A stretch of DNA of 64,000 nt from Pomphorhynchus laevis (lineage: Eukaryota; Acanthocephala; Palaeacanthocephala; Echinorhynchida; Pomphorhynchidae). The translations under genes were made by a program, and so were the position numbers. Shown piece by piece: positions 20,083 through 32,278 of this stretch. Location of the stretch: the NCBI GenBank assembly GCA_012934845.2, contig WNNJ02003675.1, positions 1-64,000 on the forward strand, read 5' to 3'. Below the pieces are notes generated by a model. That model made no database searches and was not told the origin of the DNA. It saw nothing but the letters and a program-made list of their open reading frames with translations. Position 1 is the first letter of the stretch. Each line of letters opens with the position of its first letter.

Positions 20083-21393
20083 TTATTAAAAGTGGCAAAT
20101 GCATGCCAGCTGCATGCTTACAAGTCAACAACAACGATTTTATTACATACATCAATAACCTATAAGTAGCATGCAAGAAAAAAACAGTCAGTCATATCAT
20201 AGTCAGAAAAAACGGCAGCACAATTTCGGTCTTCAACAATTCATGTCTTCTACATTCTCTTCTATGGCCTCAAATCCATGGGGATCTAAGCCCACCAACC
20301 GATCCAACACGCCGCCTTTCGACTGAACCACCCGGGGTCTTTCACCCCCCCCCGAAGAATCCAATCGAGACGGACTATGCTGGGTAAACGAGAGACGAGG
20401 AGCTTAAGAAACCTTAGCCTTTGCTCTGGGGGACGTCCTCTAGAAAAGAAGACTAATCCCGAGATAGCCCAAGTGCCCCAGAGGCGCACATGGGCTTTCC
20501 CTTTCAATGACAGATGTTGAGCCCGTTTCAGGGCCCACCTAGCTTTCTTCAGGATACATTTGAATCTATCCAGATCGGCTTTCGCCGACCAGTTCACCGT
20601 AACGGTGAACCCCAGGTATTTTACGCGACTTGAAAAAGGTGGGGAGTGGTTCAGAGGCAAATATATAGGAATTACAAGTCCACTAACTAAAAACATCAAA
20701 AATCATACAGATAAATTTGTTTAATCGCTTAAATATGATCAGATTTGGCGTCTGAAGCACGGTATTGAGGTTGATTACCGTATATGAATAGGTAGATGAT
20801 TCCAGGAGAGAGGAGCAGCCACAAGGAAGGAGCGGAAGCCAAAAGAGGCAGAGTAGTTTGGGACATGTAAAAGAAGGGAATTATGGGAAGGCAAAGAACA
20901 TCAAACAAAACGAAAATTGTCGAGAAAAGGAAGGTTGAGAAATGAAGGGATATGAAAAGTTACAAGGCGAAAAGCAATGAGAAGAATACGAGAATAAATG
21001 GTAGGCGAATCGAGAGAAGCAATATGGTGAGATGTATGATCAAAACGAACAAGACGGATGAAAATTCGCACGGCTGTGTTTACGATGCGTTGTTGTGGAA
21101 GAAAAGTGGATTTAGGTGAGTTGGAAAATATACTAAGACAGTAATCAAGTCTTGAGAAAAGGAGAGAAGATATGAGAGTTATACAAAAAGAGAAATTGAT
21201 CAATCTACGAATTTGACGGATTTTGCGAATAATCAATGTATATGAGCGTACTTTATCTCCAACGAAAGGTTTAAGTAAAAGTAGGTTGTTGAAATGGAAG
21301 CCTAAGAAAACGAGATTGTCGACGATAAGAAACATTGTAGAATTTAATGACATGGAGGGAAGTTCTAAGCTTGGGCGTAGAGGAAAGATCCAC
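20083..21393 (-). mobile_element. Family A LINE fragment A3, inverted, interrupted
   Basis: 3' half of the LINE on the minus strand: MWIFPLRPSLELPSMSL, LVFLGFHFNNLLLLKPF, RLDYCLSIFSNSPKS and LPQQRIVNTAVRIF at 20901-21395. The C-terminal LWN region follows towards 20700, then the 3' hairpin gcatgc-agctg-gcatgc at 20101-20117. A 545-bp foreign LINE piece splits it at 20127-20671. It ends at 21393 against copy A4 in the opposite orientation. Confidence 0.8.
20127..20671 (-). mobile_element. 5'-truncated LINE of another family with 9-bp target duplication
   Basis: The insert is bounded by ttacaagtc at 20118-20126 and 20672-20680. The matching uninterrupted site exists in A7 at about 30617. The minus strand encodes PPFSSRVKYLGFTVTVNWS, DLDRFKCILKKARWALKRA, VRLWGTWAISGLVFFSRG and RLRFLKLLVSRLPS. 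This looks like the thumb/C-terminal part of a LINE reverse transcriptase whose clade I cannot name. Its 3' tail is a short (gtt)n run. Base composition is much richer in G and C than all neighbours, so it came from an element with different codon use. Confidence 0.7.
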
Positions 21394-22711
21394 ATTAGTT
21401 TTTCTCTAGTTAAATCAGCTCGTCAAATTGCCTCTCATACATCTACTGCTTCTAACCATGGCGGTATTGTTGCCATTGCTCGTCACCCAATGTCTCTACG
21501 TAAAATTAAAGTTAACATCCGTTGCACTCCTTTCGAATTACTAATATGCAGATCATCAACTCCTTTCCCTCTTGAACTTGTGATTGTATACCGTCCAGGC
21601 TTAGCTGCCCACTCCCGTATTTTCTTAAGCGAGCTTGCAGATCTTCTTTCTCATTGTTCATTGTCTTATACTCCTTCATTTGTTCTTGGTGACTTTAACA
21701 TTCGTCTTTATCGCCCGGCTGACTCTGACTCTATCACCTTAACTAATCTTTTTTCTGATTTTAATTATAAATTACTTTCAACAAGCCCAACTCATATTCT
21801 CGGCGGTGCTCTCGACATCATTGCTGTTCCTAACTGCTTCAATGACTATATCTCCTTGTCAATTACTGATCCTGGTTTGTCCGATCATTTCCTTGTCACT
21901 CTTACTATTACTCGTCCCCATCCTCCTTCTCCGCCTCCACCATTATCCACACCAAGTCGACCCTGGAAACTTCTCGATATCCCTATTCTCTGCACAGCCT
22001 TACTCAATTCTTCACTCTTTTCACTTCCTCTTAACTATCTTTCTCCCGATGATCTCTGCATTCTGTTTGATTCTGAACTTACGTCGATCCTCAATAACCT
22101 TCTGCCTAGTCGACTTCGACGTTCTCAGCGCTTGCGCCATGCTCCCTGGTTCGATTCTGACTGTAGTCTTTCTAAGCGTCGACTCCGTCACTCTTTTCGT
22201 ATGTATAAACGCATTCTTAATCGTTCTCCCAACTCACTCCAAATCTCCGTGATTCCTACTTTTCTCTACGCTGTTCACATCTCATTCTTATACGTACTAA
22301 ACGTACTCTCTTTTGGCGAAATCAACTTGAGTCATCTTCCAACTCTAAATCTCATTGGAAAATCTTAAACTAAATTCTTTCACAATCATCTAGCCCTTGT
22401 AATATATATCCTGATGAATTTTCTTCTTATCTACAAACTAAGCTATCTAATTTACTTTCCCTACTACCCGTAGCCCCCTTGTACCACTCTTCTCTTTAAA
22501 TACTTCCCTCTTAGAACTATTCCACCTTCTTCCCGTTTCGTCTGATGAAGTTTCTTCGGTTCTGCTGTCATTACCTAATAAAACCTCTCCTTCTGACCAA
22601 ATTCCCACTCACTTGCTTAAAAATATCTGCTCCTCTATCTCACCCTTCCTAACCACATTTTTCAACTAGTACATCCGTAGCCGTACATTTCCTTCTATCT
22701 GGAAATGCGCC
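21394..22711 (+). mobile_element. Family A LINE fragment A4 (endonuclease and linker)
   Basis: Encodes the AP endonuclease from about SSRQIASHTSTASNHGGIVA onwards: VIVYRPGLAAHSRIF, LGDFNIRLYRPADSDS (GDFN catalytic Asp/Asn), THILGGALDIIAV and DPGLSDHFLVTLTI (SDH catalytic His). Then comes the linker with RHAPWFDSDCSLSKRRLR. The frame is open for 381 codons from 21223, the first ~57 of them belonging to the antisense of A3. After 22260 it is frameshifted, and it ends at 22711 in the middle of a shared phrase (gcgccactgtt), where minus-strand copy A5 starts. Confidence 0.85.
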
Positions 22712-25700
22712 ACTGTTGGCGTATATGAATGGGCAGATGATTTCACTATAGAGGAGCAGCCACCGGTAAGGAGCGGAGTCCAAAGGAGGTAGAGTAGTTT
22801 GGGACATGTAAAAGAAGGGAATTACAGGAACGCAAGGAACAGTAAACAGGACGAGAATTATCAAGAAAAGGAAGGTTGAGAAATGAATTGGTATGAAAAG
22901 TTACAAGGCAGAAAGCAACGAGAAGAAGACGAATTTGAACACGACAATAAATTGTATGCAAATCGAGAGAAGCAAGGTGGTAGGATGTAAACGACGAGGA
23001 CGGAGGAAAATTCGGACGGCTGCATTGACGATGCGTTGTAGGAGAAGAAGAGTGGATTTATGTGAGTTGGAAAATTGACTAAGACATTAATCGAGTCTAG
23101 AAAAAAGGAGAGAAGATATGAGTCATACAAGAAGGGAAATCGATCAATCTACGAACTTGACGGAGGTTGCGGAGTATGAAAGTAGATGAGCGTACTTTAT
23201 CTCTAACGAAAGGTTTAAGTGAAAGTATGTTGTTGAAATGGAAGGCTAAGAAAACGAGATTGTCAACGATCAGAGAAACTGTAGAATTTAATGACATGGA
23301 GAGAAGTTCTAAGCTTGGGCGTAGAGGAAGGATCTACATTATTTTGGATTTATTAGGATTCAGAGTAAGACCAAGAGAAGAAAAATAATTGAAAATTGAG
23401 GGAAGACAGTTGGAAGCAAGATCGCGAATACGATAAGCAGGTGCATGAGCATAGATGATAATGTCATCAGGATATTGCATAACATGGAAGTTAAATGTAT
23501 GAGAAAACGAAGACAAATCACCGAAAAGAATAGAGAAAAGCATAGGGCCTAATACTGAGCCTTGTGGAACACCGGACGGGATAGACGAAGGATGGGAGAG
23601 AGAAGAGTTAGAATAGACGCGAAATGTACGGTTTGATAGATATGAAAACCATGATACAATGGGTAAAGAGAAGCCATATTCATGACGAAGGCGATGGAGA
23701 AGAATCGAGTGATCGACGATGTCAAAAGCAGACGATAGATCAAGAGAAACTATCACACTACATAATTTATGATCGCGCGATATGAGTAAGTCGTTATAAA
23801 CTTTAAGACATGCAATTTCGGTAGAGTAATTAGAGCGAAAAGTGGCTTGGAAGGGAGGAAATAAGTTGGAGGAAAAGAGATATGCATTAACTCGCTTGAG
23901 AACGAGACGCTCAAGGAGTTTAGGGAGGGTTGGGAGAAGTGAGATTTTACGGTACGAAGATGGTAGTGAGGAGTCGAGAGATTGCTTTTTGATGAGAGGA
24001 CGAACAGTGGCGCATTTCCACGGCTACGGATGGACGAGTTGAACAATGTGGTTAGGAAGGGTGAAATAGAGGAGCAGATATTTTTAAGCAAGTGAGTGGG
24101 AATTTGGTCAGAAGGAGAGGTTTTAATAGGTAATAGCACCAGAACCGAAGGAACTATCAGACGAAACGGGAAGAAGGTGGAATAGTTCTGGGAGGGAAGT
24201 ATTTAAAGAGAAGAGTGGGTACAAGGGGGCTATGGGTAGTAGGGAAAGTAAATTAGATAGCTTAGTTTGTAGATAAGAAGAAAATTCATCAGGATATATA
24301 TTACAAGGGCTAGATGATTGTGAAAGAATTGAGTTTAAGATTTTCCAATGAGATTTAGAGTTGGAAGATGACTCAAGTTGATTTCGCCAAAAGAGAGTAG
24401 TTTAGTACGTATAAGAATGAGATGTGAACAGCGTAGAGAAAAGTAGGAATCACGGAGATTTGGAGTAAGTTGGTAGAACGATTAAGAATGCGATTATACA
24501 TACGAAAAGAGTGACGGAGTCGACGCTTAGAAAGACTACAGTCAGAATCGAACCAGGGAGCATGGCGCAAGCGCTGGGAACGTCGAAGTCGACTACGCAG
24601 AAGGTTATTGAGGGTCGACGTAAGTTCAGAATCAAACAGAATGCAGAGATCATCGGGAAAGTGATAGTTAAGAGGAAGTGAAAAGAGTGAAGAATTGAGT
24701 AAGGCTGTGCAGAGAATAGGGATATCGAGAAGTTTCCAGGGTCGACTTGGTGTGGATAATGGTAAAGGCGGAGAAGGAGGGTGGAGACGAGTAAGAGTGA
24801 CAAGGAACTGATCGGCAAACCAGGATCTGTAATTGACAAGAAGGTATAGTCATTGAAGCAGTTAGGAACAGCAATGATGTCGAGAGCACCGTCGAAAATA
24901 TGAGTTGGGCTTGTTGAATGTAATTTTTAGTTAAAATCAGAAAACAAGATTAGTTTAAGTGATAGAGTCAGAGTCAGCCGGGCGATAAAGACGAATGTTA
25001 AAGTCACCAAGAACAAATGAAGTAGTATAAGACAATGAACAATGAGAAAGAAGATCTGCTCGCTAAAGAAAATACGAAATGGGCAGCTGAGCCTGGACGG
25101 TATACAATCACAAGTTCATGAGGGAAAGGAGTTGATGATCTGAATATTAGTAATTCGAAAGAGGTGCAACGGATGTTAACTTTAATTTTACGTAGAGACA
25201 TTGGGTGACGAGCAATGGCAACAATACCGCCATGGTTAGAAGCAGTAGATGTATGAGAGGCAATTTGACGAGATGATTTAACTAGAGAACTAGAGCGACA
25301 TATACGACGAATAGTAAGATCGTCAGAGTCAGAGTGCCAGGATTCGGTAATGCAGAGAATATCGATAGATAATTGGTCGAAAATATCGAGGAGCAGATCA
25401 GCTTCATGAAGAATGGAGCGCGTGTTGAATAGACTAAGACGAAAAGTATGCTAAGGAGCGAGATCGACTAGCGAAGAAGACAAGGGGGTGAGATGGGACG
25501 CCTCCGAATTTTTGGCCTTTTGTGTACAACGTGAAAATTTTCGTTGATTTAACGTATAGATTAGGATGACTCGCCATTTGTTTCACGTTGATGTGTCTCA
25601 ATGCGAGCTAAATTGAGCTGGGCAATATCAGAAGCGGAGCGGTTAGGAAAGATACGACAAGTATATGAAGTGGTAAGAAGTTTAAAACGTTGGGAGAGTA

Positions 25701-26885
25701 CCGAAGAGGCATGTGAACTATGTCGGAAAACGATTTTTCAGAGTGGAATACTGATATGATTGAAATTTGTGGATTTGCTTAAACGAATAATGAATACAGG
25801 AGCGATATTATTGAAGAGGGATGGGTTGTTATCAGGAAGAATGGTTGCTAGGATAGACCTAAAAGCAGATACATCCATCATCGAGGCCAGATTGTGGAGA
25901 AGCAGGTTCGGAAAGTTTTATGTTTGATATGATAATACAGCGATCGCGCGAAGGAAAACGATTTCGTGGAAGTTGTTGACGGACAGAGCTGGTAGGAGTC
26001 GATGCAGATGATCAGATAGAAGTGGAAATGACAGGGTTGCTTGATAGAGAATTAATATTGGTTGGATCAAGTGTGACAGGAGCGGGGTGTTGAATCGGTT
26101 GATCAGAGATGTGACTGGAGATGATTTTGAAGGAAGGATGTAACTTATTTGTAAGTGATACGTGGAAGGAAGAGTAATGAGAATTAAGTTAGGTTGGGGC
26201 ATGTGTGACAGAAGTGGAGTGTTGAATCAGTTGATCAGAAATGTTACTGGAAATGATTTTGATGGAAGGATGTAGATTATTTGAAAGTAATACGTGGGAG
26301 GTAGAGTAAGGAGAATTAAGATAGGTTGGAGCATGTGTAACAGGAGTGGAGTGTTGAATCGGTTGATCGGAGATGTTATTTGATATGATTTTTACGGAAT
26401 GATGTAAATTATTGAGAAGTGATACGGGGGAGGTAGAGTAAGGAGTACGTGAAGAGAATAAAGAAGTTTGAGATTTATTTAGATAGGGTGATGAATAGGA
26501 ATGAGGAGGTACGAGATGAAAAGCTTTACCGTTAGCATTGTTAGAATGAGGAAGATTTATGGAAGTTTGGTTCGTAGTTGAACGAGGAGTGTGTGAGAGA
26601 GTAGGTTTAATAATGGGATTATAAGATGCAAAGTCAGGTGTTGATGCGAGGGAAACATCTAAAACAGCATTGGTCTGAGTGGTCGTGTGTGATACATGAG
26701 TAGAGGAGCAGGATAACTGTAGTAGTCGTACTGATGTACAAAAACCGCATGTGAACTGTTTACGTTTATACACCGAGTGGTCGGATATTTTAACACGAAC
26801 AAGTGTCCATACATCACAATCTTTGGAATCGCATCCAACTTCAAAAATGGTATAACCATAATTGCATTCCGATGTGGAAGATGCT
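22712..26885 (-). mobile_element. Family A LINE copy A5, nearly full length
   Basis: Reading down from 26885: a zinc-finger ORF1 (VGCDSKDCDVW ... QFTCGFC), a long Ser/Thr-rich stretch with 44-residue repeats (about 26440-26020), then the endonuclease N-terminus (SLFNTRSILHEADLLLDIF, LCITESWHSDS at about 25440-25330). The rest of the endonuclease follows (25200-24700), then RHAPWFDSDCSLSKRRLR (24570), and the reverse transcriptase at 23756-23334 with SLDLSSAFDIVDHSILLHRL and GVPQGSVLGPMLFS. The catalytic motif reads MQYPDD instead of YADD. Several frameshifts and stops are spread along the copy. The far 3' end and hairpin are missing at the junction with A4. Confidence 0.85.
26020..26450 (-). 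repeat. Three 132-bp (44-residue) tandem repeats inside LINE ORF1
   Basis: The phrase gttgatc(a/g)g(a/g)(g/a)atgt recurs at about 26098, 26230 and 26362. Each unit encodes a variant of LHPSIKIISSNISDQ followed by HSTSVTHAPT. The 132-bp period is a multiple of three, so copies keep the frame. It forms the low-complexity linker between the ORF1 finger and the endonuclease. Confidence 0.85.
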
Positions 26886-26971
26886 TGATCAGGAACAGGG
26901 ATCTGAGATCGCGCTTTTCTGAGCTTGACCTATTATCGAGAGGTTGAGCTCAATCCGCGAGCTTAGCGAGC

Positions 26972-27275
26972 GGAACTGACAGGTATAATCTGGAACTGAC
27001 AGGAATAATCTGGAACTGACAGGAATAATCTGGAACTGACAGGAATAATCTGGAACTGACAGGAATAATCTGGAACTGACAGGAATAATCTGGAACTGAC
27101 AGGAATAATCTGGAACTGACAGGAATAATCTGGAACTGACATGAATAATCTGGAACTGACATGAATAATCTGGAACTGACATGAATAATCTGGAACTGAC
27201 ATGAATAATCTGGAACTGACATGAATAATCTGGAATTGACAGGAATAATCTGGAACTGACAGGAATAATCTGGAA
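26972..27275. repeat. 20-bp minisatellite, about 15 units
   Basis: Unit ggaactgacaggaataatct in near-perfect tandem, with an agg/atg variant clustered at 27141-27221. It lies between the 5' end of LINE copy A5 and the 3' end of a CR1 copy. On the minus strand the unit has no stop in any frame. It may be a 5' untranslated array of A5 or a local expansion. Confidence 0.97.
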
Positions 27276-27284
27276 TGTAGTTAG

Positions 27285-29572
27285 AATAGTTTAATAATTT
27301 TTTTTTGATATTATACATTACGGCCCATTTGAGGGCAACGATTTTTGTACATTCTTAAATGAATAAGTCTTATTATTAGTGTTTCACAGCACATTAAAGC
27401 ATGGCTTAATTGGCTGGTTCACTGTAGAAAACAATATAATAAAAGTATCACAAATACGGAAAAACAACTTTCCCAATGGCATCCTTTATTCGTAATTTAT
27501 TTTTGAATTCGTTGATATTGCTACTGCACACTGTTGACACTCCTAGCCTATTCCACAGAGATACAACTCGCAGATCAAATTGGACAGCTTGTGATTTTCT
27601 TATCCTTTTACGTCGAAGGGTTAAACCATGGCCTCGAAGGATATTGGTTCAATCCATCTAACAAGCAAAAATGGAATGCCACTTTTCTCTAGTTTATTTA
27701 GGAGGAATCTATGGTCTACTCTGTCAAATGCCTCAGAGAAATCGAAGAATATGATGTCAGTAGCAATTGATACGGCTTTATTAGCTGACCAATCAAGATG
27801 GGCTGCGAGTAGATTAGTAACTATCGAATAACCCTTACGGAAACCATGTTGCTCAGAAGCTATTACATTATTCTCACTATAAAACTTGACCATATAACCA
27901 TGTATAATTCGCTCTTACATTCTACAACATAAGCAAGTAATACTTACTGGTCTATAATTGTCTACTGAAGATCTATCACCCTTTTTGAAGACGGGGTGAA
28001 TGATCGATTGTTTCCACTCTTTTGGAAGAGTCGTATCAATAATAGATTGTCGAAATATGTTTCAAAGTTGTGTATATATTTAGTCTGCTATTCGACGAAG
28101 ATATATATAAGGTAACAAATCAGCACCTTCGGAGTTTGTCTCTTTAAGACGATGCAGTTCAGCTAAAACTTTCTCATAAGTTATCAAATTAGCTATGTCT
28201 AAACTATGATATGAAACACTAGTACCTCTTATCGTCTCACTGTTCTGGATAGGTTCAGAATACTCGTTTGTAGTCTCTTTGTCCAAGTAAAAATGTCTTG
28301 AGAACATCTCAGCAAGGTCGTCTTCAGTTACGTTATCAAAATATCGGCCAATTGTTTTATTAGCGTTCCTACTACTATTCACATATAGAAAGAGAGCTTT
28401 AAGATCTTGTTTACAACTATAAGCTAGACAATTTTCAAATAAATAGCGCTTATGTCGTTTTAAAGAATTGAAGAAATTTCTCGCCTGCTTATAAACACCA
28501 TATTTACAAAACCCACCTTTAAGCATTTGAAACTGGAGTCACGAGCCTTCATCGCAGTAGCCAGCTCAGTATCAAACCAACGAGCGCTTTTCCGACTGGT
28601 CTTAGACTTCAGAGGTGAGAAGTTTACCATTATAGAATAAAGCGTCACGCGAAAATGATCCCAGGCCTCGTCAACTTCGACAACAGCCGGATCAGGCCAA
28701 CTTACTCTATGCAGCTTTTATGTAATAACATCATAGTTTGCCCGAAAGACATTAATCTGACGTTTGTACCGAGCATGGTGAAACACCCTCATTTGTATAT
28801 TTAGCAAAACTTTAACTACACAGTGATCAGACAAGCCAACAGGAGAATCATATTGGATACTACTGATTAATTGACTGTTTGTCGATAGGCAAAGATCAAG
28901 AAGGGAAGAAATACAACTCGAAAAGCGAGTATGTACATCAACAAATTGAGCAAGACCACAATATGTAAAACAATCCATAAGGTCACAAGATTCGCTATCA
29001 CAAGTAGGAAGAACCGTATTCGAAGTCCATTCAACATCTGGCATATTCAGATCCCCAATTATCACAGTATCACAATTTCCTTGCGTATACAACTCTATAT
29101 CTTCAATGAGTTTCTTAGATATTGCCTTATGAGCACGATACACAAGACCCAGTATGATGGGTGAGCTGTTATCGAACTTCAACTGACACCACAAACTCTC
29201 AACTCTATCAATAGACGACTTACTCAAAATACGCACCTTAACTTCGTATCTCATAAAGAGAGCTACACCATCACCCCTACCCCCTATCCGATCACTACAG
29301 AACAAAGAATATCATGGGATGGATACATCAGCATCGGATACATCACAATTAAGCCAAGATTCTGTGATACCAACTATAATCGGATTAACAGACTCGATCC
29401 TAAACTTTAGCTCATCGACTTTCTGTAACAAGCTCCAAACATTACAATAAAATGTGATATGACTTGTATTCACACCAGTGCGAGTAGTAATATCATCTCT
29501 AGCAATCTGACACACTTCAGATCCAAAATCAGCTAGGTACTTATATGCTATAAGACCTTGCCTCAAGCCTCA
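27285..29572 (-). mobile_element. Family B CR1-like LINE copy B1, internally deleted
   Basis: The minus strand starts with the end of ORF1 and start of endonuclease (29566-29312, VGITESWLNCDVSDADV). It continues with the endonuclease (29305-28718): GRGDGVALFMRYEVKV, ILGLVYRAHKAIS, TVIIGDLNMPDVEW and VGLSDHCVVKVLL. Then come the linker (28648-28080) and RT start (27893-27621: EQHGFRKGYSIVTNLLAAHL, FFDFSEAFDRVDHRFLL). After VRWIEPIS at ~27650 it jumps straight to the C-terminal RGHGLTLRRKRIRKSQ and VVSLWNRLG (27640-27490). The catalytic YADD region, roughly 0.7-1 kb, is deleted. Two to four further frame breaks are present. Confidence 0.8.
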
Positions 29573-30575
29573 CCCATACCGTCGCTTTCACCGTGCCTCA
29601 TGGTTTGACATCCAATGCCTACTCTCAAAGCGTCGACTTCGTGATGCTTTGAGAGTCTATCACCGCTCTGTCAGACGTGATATCCGTTCGTTCACTTTCC
29701 CGCCTCGCATCATCCTCCAGAAACTCTTTCATCTTCTCTCTGTCTCACCTACCGAAGTCTCATCTGTCCTAATATCCTTGCCCAACAAAACCTCACCTAC
29801 CGACCCCCTGCCTCCTCATACTTAAATCTAGATGCTTATCGATATCCCCTCTCCTCACCACCTTGCTTAACTCGTCCATCCGCAGTTGTATCTTCTCTTT
29901 ACACTGGAAATTCGGCATTATTCGTCCCGTCCTTAAGAAACAATCGCTCGACTTTCCTTTCCTTCAAGCACTGGCCCTATTTGACTCCTCCCTACCCTTT
30001 CTTAGCTCTTAAAACGCATCATCTTAATACAGATCAACGTTGATCTCTCTTCATCCAATATTTCCCTCTCCTACCTGCTTTCCCTCAATAATCACTTCAC
30101 CGAAATCGCCTGCATGAAAGTTTACAAGACCTACACATTTATCATAGCCAGGCTCTATATAGTGTTATCATCTCTCTCGACCTCTCCTCCGCCTTCGACA
30201 TCGTCGACCACTCAATTTTCCTGTCTCGCCTTCGTTATGATTACGGCATTTATTAATCACCAGTAGCATGGTTTGCCTCATATTAAACCGACCACTCCTT
30301 TCACGTCTTTTTTAATTCATCATTTCATCCCTATTTTCTGCGTGCTCTCACAAGGTTCAGTAATAGGTCCCCTGATTTTATCTCTTCTGCTTGGCGAGCT
30401 CCCTCCGTTTACCAAACATTACTCCTTTAACTTCATGCAATACGCCGATGGGATACTCATCTATGTTAATGCGCCCGCCCATTCCATTCACGATATCGGC
30501 ATTTCTGCCTCCAACTGTATTTCTTCTATCTACAAGTGTCTCTCCCATCTTCATAACGTTCTAAACCCAGGCAAT
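29573..30575 (+). mobile_element. Family A LINE fragment A6, patchwork of deletions
   Basis: Starts in the linker (ASWFDIQCLLSKRRLRDALR), deletes part of it, continues with LPNKTSPTDPLPPHT and the RT from LSSAFDIVDHSIFLSRL to GSVIGPLILSLLLGELPPF, and MQYADGILIYVNA. It ends at the same aggcaataata junction as A2. Its RT part is nearly identical to A2. Confidence 0.8.
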
Positions 30576-31500
30576 AATAATATATTTAAAGTGGCAAATG
30601 CATGCCAGCTGCATGTTTACAAGTCCACTAATTAAAAACATCAAAAATCATACAGATAAATTTGTTTAATCGCTTAAATATGATCAGATTTGGCGTCTGA
30701 AGCACGGTATTGAGGTTGATTACCGTATATGAATAGGTAGATGATTCCACGAGAGAGGATCAGCTACAAGGAAGGAGCGGAAGCCAAAAGAGGCAGAGTA
30801 GTTTGGGACATTTAGAAGAAGGAAATTATGGGAAGGCAAAGAACAGTAAACAGAACGAAAATTGTCGAGAAAAGGAAACTTGAGAAATGAAGGGGTATGA
30901 AAAGTTACAAGGCGAAAGACAATGAGAAGAATACGAGAATAAATGGTAGGTGAATCGAGAGAAGCAATATGGTGGGATGTATGATCAAAACGAACAAGAC
31001 GGATGAAAATTCGCACGGCTGTGTTTACGATGCGTTGTTGTGGAAGAAAAGTGGATTTAGGTGAGTTGGAAAATATACTAAGACAGTAATCAAGTCTTGA
31101 GAAAAGGAGAGAAGATATAAGAGTAATACAAAAAGAAAAATTGATCAATCTACGAATTTGACGGATTTTGCGAATAATCAATATAGATGAGCGTACTTTA
31201 TCTCTAACAAAAGATTTAAGTGAAAGTATGTTGTTGAAATGGAAGCCTAAGAAAATGAAATTGTCAACGATAAGAAATATTGTAGAATTTAATGACATGG
31301 AGGGAAGTTCTAAGCTTGGGCGTAGAGGAAGGATCCACATTATTTTGGATTTATTAGGATTCAGAGTAAGACGAAGAGAAGAAAGATAATTGAAAATTGA
31401 GGAAAGACAGTTGGAAGCAGAAACACTAAGATCATGAATACGATAAGCAGATGCTAGATGAGAATGCCATCAGCATATTGCATAACATGGAAGTTAAATG
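30576..31500 (-). mobile_element. Family A LINE fragment A7, inverted
   Basis: The minus strand at 31340-30720 encodes MWILPLRPSLELPSMSL, FIFLGFHFNNILSLKSF, RLDYCLSIFSNSPKS, RIVNTAVRIF, FLNLP-type and YSASFGFRSFLVADPLSWNH. The 3' hairpin is catgc-agctg-gcatg (plus-strand 30601-30615). It is the sister copy of A3 without the 545-bp insertion. Confidence 0.8.
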
Positions 31501-32278
31501 TATGAGAAATAAAAGGCAAGTACAAAATAATGTGTATCCTTCTTAGTCAACCTAACATATCTCTTACCCCTCTATATTTTGATTCATCAATCATCTTATA
31601 GTCAACAATTGCACTTTATTAGGCTTTCATTTGAATGATCACCTTTCCTTTAAACCTTCGTCAGTGACAATGTCCGCTTTTCTAACTTAATTCTCGGTGA
31701 CATCCACCGTATCCGCCCATTATCTACTTTTGTTATTGTATGTCTCTTCTTTCATCGCGCCTCTTCCCTAAATCGATTACTGCCTTAACATTTTCGCTAA
31801 TTCTCTAAAATCCATCATCATCCCCTACAACGCATCGTCAACTCTTCCCTTCGAGTGCTCTTAATTCTCCATCGCTTTAACCACACATCCAAACATATTG
31901 CCTAACTCCCATGCCCACCATTTACATCCGCATCCAACTCCGCCTTCTTCTCGTAACTTTTCGTCTCATCGCTGTCGTCTCAGCATCATTCATCAACCTC
32001 CCTTTCTTAGACGACACTAGCCCCACCTATCTATCGCTGCATTCTCGTCATTTCATCTTACTCCACTTTCCCAATTACTCCAACAACTACGGTCCCCGAT
32101 TTTTCCTAGTTGCCGCCACTCGCCTGGAATCAGATCCCTCTCGACGTCCTCCGCACTTTATCATTTATCAGATTCAAATACCTCCACCGTTTCCATTTTC
32201 TCTACACATTACTTAGACTTTTTTTGTTGTAGTCATGTAAATACGTGCGCCGGCACGTATTTTTTACGTAAAAATGAA
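31501..32278 (+). mobile_element. Family A LINE fragment A8, 3' end
   Basis: C-terminal RT region, badly frameshifted (LGFHLNDHLSFKP; HIRIQLRLLLVTFRLIAVVS; FINLPFLDDTSPTYLSLHSR). It is followed by a 3' end with the strongest hairpin of the family, atacgtgc-gccg-gcacgtat at 32241-32260. Confidence 0.75.

Noticed and set aside
22530-22560. cgtctgatgaagtttcttcgg in a LINE as a hammerhead core
   Set aside because: It lies in coding sequence for the LINE linker (PVSSDEVSSVLL-like), and no gaaac box with a matching stem follows.
26950-27318. Open frames of 79-122 codons across the 20-bp minisatellite
   Set aside because: A 20-bp unit without stops is open in all three frames by construction. The repeating SVPDYSCQFQII pattern is not a real protein.
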